From positions 186,001 through 250,000 of the forward strand of contig NZ_JAAGWF010000012.1 of the NCBI RefSeq assembly GCF_010686765.1: a DNA stretch of 64,000 bases. The letters are read 5' to 3'. A model generated the notes under the pieces. That model had not been told where the DNA came from, ran no database searches, and saw nothing but the letters and a program-made list of their open reading frames with translations. This DNA is from Geodermatophilus sabuli (GTDB lineage Bacteria; Actinomycetota; Actinomycetes; Mycobacteriales; Geodermatophilaceae). The position numbers and the translations under genes are program-made. Shown in pieces: positions 58,823 to 64,000 of the stretch (its first letter is position 1; each line of letters begins with the position of its first letter).

Positions 58823-58966
58823 CCGTGTGGAGGGTCGCCACCGGGGCGCGCGAACGGCTCAGCGAGGCAGGGCGACGACGCGCGGCCGCAGATCCCGCCG
58901 GTGCTCAGCCCGTGCGCGTGCCCGTTCCCACCCCGAGACCGCGGAGGTGCCGCGGACGGAGCTCCG

Positions 58967-60883
58967 CTACTGCTGCGCGCCGTCCACCGGCGCCGGCACC
59001 GAGGCCTCGGCACGCTCGGCCAGCCGCGCGGCCCACTCGGCGATGCGCCGGGCGACGTCCTGCTCGGTGAGACCGACGTCGGCGAGCACCTGCCCCCGGC
59101 TGCCGTGGTCGAGGAAGGCCTGCGGCAGTCCCAGCGTGCGGACCGGGACGTCGTGTCCCCCGTCCTGCAGCGCCTGGGTCAGCGTGGTGCCCACACCCCC
59201 GGCCCGGCCGCCGTCCTCCACGGTGACCACCAGACGGTGCCCGGCGGCGAGGTCGACCAGCTCGGGGGCGACCGGCAGCACCCAGCGCGGATCGACGACG
59301 GTCACCTCGATGCCGTGGTCGGCGGCCCGCTCGGCAGCGGCCAGGCACAGCGGCACCATCGACCCGACGGCGACCAGCAGCACCTCCGCGGACGCGCCGC
59401 GGCGCAGCACGTCGACCGGCCCCCGGCGCTCCAGCGCCGGGAGGTCGACCGGCGGTGCCCCCTTCGGGAAGCGCAGCACGGTCGGCCCGTCGGTGACGGC
59501 GACCGCCTCGCGCAGCGCCTCACGGAGGGTGGACTCGTCCCGGGGGGCGGCCAGCCGCAGCCCCGGGACGACCGAGAGGATCGACATGTCCCACATGCCG
59601 TTGTGCGAGGCGCCGTCGGTGCCGGTCACGCCGGCCCGGTCGAGGACGACCGTCACCGGCTGGCGGTGCAGCGCGACGTCCATGAGCAGCTGGTCGAACG
59701 CCCGGTTGAGGAAGGTCGAGTAGACCGCGACCACCGGGTGCAGGCCGCCCATGGCCAGCCCCGCGGCCGAGGTCAGCGCGTGCTGCTCGGCGATGCCGAC
59801 GTCGAAGGTGCGCTCGGGGAAGCGCTCGGCGAACGGCGCCAGGCCGGTCGGGTGCAGCATCGCCGCCGTGATGGCCACGACGTCCGAGCGCTCCGTGCCG
59901 ATCCGCACCAGCTCGTCGGAGAAGGCGGCCGTCCAGTCGCGGGCGGCGGCGGCACTGGCCCCGCTGTCGGGGTCGAAGACGCCGGTGGCGTGCCAGGCGT
60001 CGATCTGGTCGGTCTCCGCCGGCGGGTAGCCGAAGCCCTTGGTGGTGACGGCGTGCACGATCACCGGCCCGCCGAAGGACCGTGCCCGGCGCAGCGCGGA
60101 CTCCATCACCTCGGCGTCGTGGCCGTCGACGGGTCCGACGTACTTCATGCCGAGGTCCTCGAACATGCCCTGCGGGGAGAGGACGTCCTTGAGGCCCTTC
60201 TTGATCGCGTGCAGCGCGTCGTAGAGGGCCGAGCCGAGGACCGGCGCGCGGTGCAGCGCCTGCCGCACCTGCAGCAGCGCCTGCTCGTACCCCGGCCGCA
60301 GCCGCAGCGTCGCCAGCGCGTCGGCGACCCCGCCGATCGTGGGCGAGTAGGACCGGCCGTTGTCGTTGACCACGATGACGACGGGGCGGTCCTGCGCCGC
60401 GGCGATGTTGTTCAGCGCCTCCCAGGCCATGCCGCCGGTCAGTGCGCCGTCGCCGATGACGGCGACCACCGGGCGGGAATCGCCGCGGACCGCGAAGGCC
60501 TTGGCCAGCCCGTCGGCGTAGGACAGCGAGGTGGAGGCGTGGCTGTTCTCGACCCAGTCGTGCTCGCTCTCCGCCCGGCTCGGGTACCCGGAGAGCCCGC
60601 CGCGCTGGCGCAGCCGCTCGAAGCCCTCGACCCGGCCGGTGAGCATCTTGTGCACGTAGCTCTGGTGCCCGGTGTCGAAGACGATCGGCTCGCGCGGGGA
60701 GTCGAAGACCCGGTGCAGGGCGATGGTCAGCTCCACCGCGCCGAGGTTCGGGCCCAGGTGCCCACCGGTCCTGGCGATGCTGGTGACCAGCGCGTCGCGG
60801 ATCTCCGCGGCCAGCACCGGGACCTGGTCGGCGGGCAGTGCCCGGAGGTCGGCGGGGGTGCGGAGGGAGCGCAGGAGCGACAC
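58967..60883 (-). CDS. dxs: 1-deoxy-D-xylulose-5-phosphate synthase
   Basis: 638 residues from GTG 60883. Dxs condenses pyruvate and glyceraldehyde-3-phosphate in the first step of the MEP isoprenoid pathway, using thiamine diphosphate. Visible: [22 protein letters not shown] near 40, [13 protein letters not shown] near 70, [15 protein letters not shown] with the ThDP/Mg site GDG near 147 and [11 protein letters not shown] near 173, and [16 protein letters not shown] with the catalytic Glu near 367. The family start ([17 protein letters not shown]) fits the GTG, although its ribosome site is weak; an in-frame ATG at 60946 adds 21 residues. Confidence 0.96.
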   Translation of the reverse strand: MSLLRSLRTPADLRALPADQVPVLAAEIRDALVTSIARTGGHLGPNLGAVELTIALHRVFDSPREPIVFDTGHQSYVHKMLTGRVEGFERLRQRGGLSGYPSRAESEHDWVENSHASTSLSYADGLAKAFAVRGDSRPVVAVIGDGALTGGMAWEALNNIAAAQDRPVVIVVNDNGRSYSPTIGGVADALATLRLRPGYEQALLQVRQALHRAPVLGSALYDALHAIKKGLKDVLSPQGMFEDLGMKYVGPVDGHDAEVMESALRRARSFGGPVIVHAVTTKGFGYPPAETDQIDAWHATGVFDPDSGASAAAARDWTAAFSDELVRIGTERSDVVAITAAMLHPTGLAPFAERFPERTFDVGIAEQHALTSAAGLAMGGLHPVVAVYSTFLNRAFDQLLMDVALHRQPVTVVLDRAGVTGTDGASHNGMWDMSILSVVPGLRLAAPRDESTLREALREAVAVTDGPTVLRFPKGAPPVDLPALERRGPVDVLRRGASAEVLLVAVGSMVPLCLAAAERAADHGIEVTVVDPRWVLPVAPELVDLAAGHRLVVTVEDGGRAGGVGTTLTQALQDGGHDVPVRTLGLPQAFLDHGSRGQVLADVGLTEQDVARRIAEWAARLAERAEASVPAPVDGAQQ

Positions 60884-61046
60884 GAGGAGGTGGCGTCCTC
60901 TCTTGTCGGCGGCAGGTGCGCAGCGACCCAGGAGGCCGCCGATCAACTGTAGACGCGGTTTCCCCGGTCTTCCGGTCGAGCGGCGGACGTGGATGCAGGC
61001 TCACAGCGCCGTCGCCCGCGCCCGGCCCACCGCGGGTGGACGGCGG

Positions 61047-61415
61047 TCACAACCGCGGCACCCAGCGCTCGCCGCGCAGTGCGCCGGCGACGACCTCGAC
61101 CCCCCGGGCAGCCGAGACCAGCCGGGTGCCCTCGCGCTCGTAGGCGTTGACCGCGGCCTCCATCGCGTCCGCGGGCAGGTCGTCGGCGAGCTCGACGCGC
61201 ACGGTGCGCCACCCGGCGCGGGCGGCCTCGAGTCCGGCGGTCACGTGGTCCCGCGCGAACCGCGCCAGCAGCACGGGGTAGCGGCGCAGCACCTCGTGCG
61301 CGCGGTAGTCCGGCGGGACGAGGTCGAACAACCACGCGACGGCGGTCTGCTCCCAGTCCGGCGCCCCGGGGGGGCGCACCGCGTCGGGCCAGCCCGGCGG
61401 CAGGGTCGCGTCCAC
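61047..61415 (-). CDS. Hypothetical protein
   Basis: 122 residues from a GTG at 61415 (VDATLPPGWPDAVRPPGAPDWEQTAVAWLFDLVPPDYRAHEVLRRYPVLLARFARDHV). The protein is mostly helical. I recall similar short proteins in other actinobacteria but no function. It lies upstream of dxs on the same strand with a 163-base gap. Confidence 0.7.
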   Translation of the reverse strand: MDATLPPGWPDAVRPPGAPDWEQTAVAWLFDLVPPDYRAHEVLRRYPVLLARFARDHVTAGLEAARAGWRTVRVELADDLPADAMEAAVNAYEREGTRLVSAARGVEVVAGALRGERWVPRL

Positions 61416-61474
61416 CCGACCAGTGTGCCGTACCGGTCGAACACGCGTTCGATCGACGCGCGCCCGGGTCGTCG

Positions 61475-61705
61475 TCAGGCCGACGACGGCCGCTTGAGCC
61501 AGAACTGCTCGAAGCCCCACGTCCCGGCGCCGCTCGAGTGGTAGCTGACCAGCTCCCACCCCTCGGCGCCCAGCCGGTTGAGCACCGAGCTGGTGTCGCC
61601 GGCCTGCCGCTCCGACGCCCCGCCGGGGAGCTTGACGCTCACCCCTGCGCGCTGCGACTCCGCGTCGTTGGCCGTGATGACCGAGGCGTACTCCCAGGTG
61701 GTCAC
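61475..61705 (-). CDS. Small DUF4177-like protein
   Basis: 76 residues from a GTG at 61705 (VTTWEYASVITANDAESQR). The pattern WEYASV, SSVLNRLGAEGWELVSYHSSGAGTWGFEQFWLKRP resembles DUF4177: LNRLGAEGWELV with a strand before and after. Role unknown. Confidence 0.65.
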   Translation of the reverse strand: MTTWEYASVITANDAESQRAGVSVKLPGGASERQAGDTSSVLNRLGAEGWELVSYHSSGAGTWGFEQFWLKRPSSA

Positions 61706-61894
61706 GGGATGCACGGTAGCCGGTCCACCGCGGGCCGACGCGCCGGCCGTCACATCTCGACCCGGACCCTTCCGTCACCGGACGTCTCCGGCTACGGTGA
61801 CTCCGCGCGCTGAGCCGACTCCACTCCGTGTCTGCCCTCTGGTCCCCCGGGCCGCGCCGTCTTCCCGCCCTGCCGCTTCCCGAGGGGACCCTGC

Positions 61895-62869
61895 ATGAGC
61901 CGCGCGTCCACATCCCGCTCCCGCCGCCCGGTACGGGGTCACTCGCGGGTGGCGACCGCCGTCCTCGGGGTGCTGTCGGTGGCCGGCATGGCCGCCGGCC
62001 TGGGCGCCGTCGCGCTCGACGGCCGGTCCGCGGCCGCGTCGGCGACCGAGGTGGCGACCGCGGCCGACGAGGTGGCCGGCGCGACCCCGTCGCGGGCCGC
62101 CGGCATCGGGGACGCCTCGCGCCTCGCCGCGACCGCTGCTCCGACGCCGAGCGCGACCGCCTCGGCCACGCCGCCGCCGTCGGAGGAGCCGGCGCCCTCC
62201 CCGGCCGCACCGCCGGCGACGACCGAGGCCCCGGTGGTGGCCGCGGCTCCGCGCAGCACCACCGCGCCGCCGCCGGCCCCCGCGCCGGGGCCGGCCCCCG
62301 CACCGGCTCCCGCCCCCGCTCCCGCTCCCGCCCCGAAGCCCCCGGCGCCGGCACCGCCGCCCGCGGCGCCCGTTGCGGCGGCCGCGCCCGCGCCGTCCGC
62401 GGGCGAGCGGCAGATCCAGGCCTACCTCACCGGCTACTCCTGGTTCGACAACACCCCCGCGGGCAGCCCGGGGATCTCGCACCCGCAGGTGCACCGGCAG
62501 GCGGCGGGGACCGGTACGTACGCCGACCCCATCACCGTCGCGGTCGGGCACTCCAAGGCCGGTGGCCAGCACACCCTCGACTGGCCGGCGGGCACGCGCT
62601 TCTACGTGCCCGCGCTGAGCCGGTACCTGATCGTCGAGGACACCTGTGGCGACGGGGCCGCTCCGCAGAACGGGGCCTGCCACACCGGCTACCCCTCGTC
62701 GGCGTCCACCTGGCTGGACGTCTGGGTGGACGGCCGCGACGGCGGCGAGAGCGCGGCCGACGCCTGCATGGGCCGGCTGACCGGCGTGCGCCCGGTGCTC
62801 GTCGACCCGGGGCCCGGGCACCCGGTGACGGCCGGCCCCATCGCGTCCGGCGGGGGCTGCGCGGCCTGA
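61895..62869 (+). CDS. Secreted protein with Pro/Ala linker and double-psi beta-barrel-like domain
   Basis: 324 residues. A basic N-terminus and a hydrophobic stretch near 20-42 form a signal sequence. A long low-complexity Pro/Ala/Thr linker spans about 75-165. The C-terminal domain reads QAYLTGYSWFDNTPAGSPGISHPQVH, TYADPITVAVGHSKAGG, LDWPAGTRFYVPALSRYLIVEDTCGDG and NGACHTGYPSSASTWLDVWVDG. This looks like a six-strand double-psi barrel, as in RlpA or expansin-like cell-wall-binding proteins, with Cys residues for disulfides. A wall-binding or wall-loosening role is inferred. The linker resembles that of the Rpf-LysM protein. Confidence 0.85.
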   Translation: MSRASTSRSRRPVRGHSRVATAVLGVLSVAGMAAGLGAVALDGRSAAASATEVATAADEVAGATPSRAAGIGDASRLAATAAPTPSATASATPPPSEEPAPSPAAPPATTEAPVVAAAPRSTTAPPPAPAPGPAPAPAPAPAPAPAPKPPAPAPPPAAPVAAAAPAPSAGERQIQAYLTGYSWFDNTPAGSPGISHPQVHRQAAGTGTYADPITVAVGHSKAGGQHTLDWPAGTRFYVPALSRYLIVEDTCGDGAAPQNGACHTGYPSSASTWLDVWVDGRDGGESAADACMGRLTGVRPVLVDPGPGHPVTAGPIASGGGCAA

Positions 62870-62888
62870 TCCGCGCACCCCGGCCGGG

Positions 62889-64000
62889 TCAGGCGGGGAC
62901 CAGCAGCGCGACGCACTCCACGTGGTGGGTCATGGGGAAGGCGTCGAAGCCCCGGAGCGCCTCCAGCCGGTAGCCGGCGGACCCGAAGGCGGCGACGTCC
63001 CGGGCGAGGGACGCCGGGTCGCAGGCCACGTAGACGACGGCCCGGGGGCCCGCGCCGGCCAGGACCCGGCTGACGGCGGGCCCGGCCCCGGCCCGCGGCG
63101 GGTCGAGGACGACGACGTCGGGGGCCGCCCCCAACTCGGCCAGCAGTCCGGTCAGCCCGTCGGCGTCCACCTCGCCCTGCCAGACCTCGGCCTGGGGCAG
63201 CCCGGCCAGGTTCGCCTCGGCCGCCGCACAGGCGCCGGGGTCGGCCTCGACGCAGACCACCCGGCCGTCCGTGCCGACCGACGGCGCCAGCGCGCCACCG
63301 AAGAGCCCGGCACCGGCGTAGAGGTCGAGCACGCTCTCGCCCGGCCGTACCGCCGCGAACGCCTCGACCGCGCCGACGAGCGCGTCGGCCGCCGCCGGGT
63401 GCACCTGCCAGAACCCGGTCCCCTCGACCTCCCAGTCCCGGCCGCCGGCCCGCCGCTCGGCGCGCACCGCCGGCTCCTGCGGGACGTCGCCGCCCGGACG
63501 CAGCACCCGGGTGGACGTCGGGTGCCCGCGGCGGTCGAGCCGCGTCGTGGTGACCGCGCCGGTCGCGTCCACCGAGACGTCGACCGCCCCGGCCCCCGGC
63601 CAGCGCCGCCCGAGCACCGCGGTCGCGGCGGTCTCCAGGGTGATCGGGCAGTCGTCGAGGACCTCCAGGTCGTGCGAGCGGTGCCGGCGCAGGCCGGCCG
63701 CGCCGGACCGGTCGACGGCGAACCGCGCCCGCGACCGCCAGCGCAGCGGCCCGCCGGGCAGCTCCGCCACCTCGACGTCCACGTCGAGTCCCGCGAGCCG
63801 GGACAGCTGCTCGTGGACCACCGCGGCCTTGAGCCGGCGCTGCGCGGCCGGGTCGACGTGCTGCCAGTCGCAGCCGCCGCAGCGACCCGGCCCGCTGTAC
63901 GGGCAGGGTCGCTGCACGCGATCGGGCGAGGCGTCCAGGACGCGGACGGCGTCGGCACGGCAGAATCCCGGCTGGCGGTCCTCGGTCACCCGCACGACCA
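62889..64000 (-). CDS. Class I SAM-dependent RNA methyltransferase (RumA/TrmA type), N-terminus cut by the edge
   Basis: At least 370 residues are visible and the frame stays open to base 64000, so the start and probably a TRAM domain lie outside. The iron-sulfur motif CPYSGPGRCGGCDW near the visible N-terminus and a later Cys in DDCPI match RumA/RlmD-type enzymes. SAM-binding motif VLDLYAGAGLFGGAL, then VVVLDPPRAGAG, VVYVACDPASLARD and the C-terminal FDAFPMTHHVECVALL complete the uracil-5-methyltransferase pattern. The catalytic Cys is the one in ACDPASLARD. In other actinobacteria such a gene often lies near dxs, as here. Confidence 0.93.
   Translation of the reverse strand, partial: VVRVTEDRQPGFCRADAVRVLDASPDRVQRPCPYSGPGRCGGCDWQHVDPAAQRRLKAAVVHEQLSRLAGLDVDVEVAELPGGPLRWRSRARFAVDRSGAAGLRRHRSHDLEVLDDCPITLETAATAVLGRRWPGAGAVDVSVDATGAVTTTRLDRRGHPTSTRVLRPGGDVPQEPAVRAERRAGGRDWEVEGTGFWQVHPAAADALVGAVEAFAAVRPGESVLDLYAGAGLFGGALAPSVGTDGRVVCVEADPGACAAAEANLAGLPQAEVWQGEVDADGLTGLLAELGAAPDVVVLDPPRAGAGPAVSRVLAGAGPRAVVYVACDPASLARDVAAFGSAGYRLEALRGFDAFPMTHHVECVALLVPA

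Overview
The window is very GC-rich, with GTG starts, overlapping ATGA/GTGA gene junctions and almost no AT-rich spacers. It looks like chromosomal DNA of a high-GC actinobacterium. A complete GlgX/TreY/TreZ set, LigC plus a stand-alone LigD-type polymerase, the HemQ (coproporphyrin) branch of heme synthesis, a DUF3000 / RNase D / thiolase / FadB / Dxs neighbourhood and an Rpf protein under a c-di-AMP riboswitch all fit Actinomycetes. Geodermatophilaceae (Blastococcus, Geodermatophilus, Modestobacter) is my best guess, from overall style only. I see no tRNA, rRNA, CRISPR array or intact mobile element.

Layout, left half. 1-2.3 kb holds a tellurium-resistance-type cluster (TerD cut by the left edge, TerD, TerC). 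2.6-5.2 kb has a frameshifted MmcQ/YjbR gene and uvrB. 5.7-16.3 kb is a carbohydrate region: glgX and treY are translationally coupled, while treZ follows 3.7 kb later with a pyrimidine-reductase-like gene. Between treY and treZ sit a riboswitch-controlled Rpf-LysM muralytic protein and a large membrane protein with a lipase-like tail. 16.3-21.5 kb holds a GYD protein, a maltokinase-cap protein, ligC followed by an 84-bp tandem repeat, a lipoprotein peptidase and a LigD-type polymerase. 21.5-22.7 kb is a scar with an integrase remnant and decayed coding sequence. 21.8-30.6 kb is an accessory stretch: SRPBCC, SDR, RidA, a PucR/CdaR-type regulator, TraR/DksA, an alpha/beta hydrolase and a DUF4062-STAND-TPR protein.

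Layout, right half. 30.9-38.2 kb carries pyruvate carboxylase, several small hypotheticals and a cold-shock protein. 38.4-41.1 kb is a LiaS/NarX-type histidine kinase with its NarL-type regulator, then msrB. 41.7-49.3 kb contains hemQ, hemG and hemE, split by a LuxR-type ATPase regulator and a DUF/YceI pair. 49.3-60.9 kb carries DUF3000, RNase D (apparently with a CTG start), two tandem paralogous membrane-anchored proteins of unknown function, a fadA-fadB operon behind a perfect inverted-repeat operator, a frameshifted ArsR gene coupled to an SRPBCC gene, and dxs. The right end has small hypotheticals, a secreted double-psi-barrel-like protein and a 23S-type RNA methyltransferase cut by the right edge.

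Themes: trehalose/glycogen turnover, cell-wall remodelling under c-di-AMP, heme and isoprenoid precursor synthesis, beta-oxidation and DNA repair. The least explained items are the DUF4062-STAND protein, the tandem paralogs at 51.4-54.3 kb, the membrane-lipase protein at 11.2-13.7 kb, and two genes each interrupted by what looks like one extra G.
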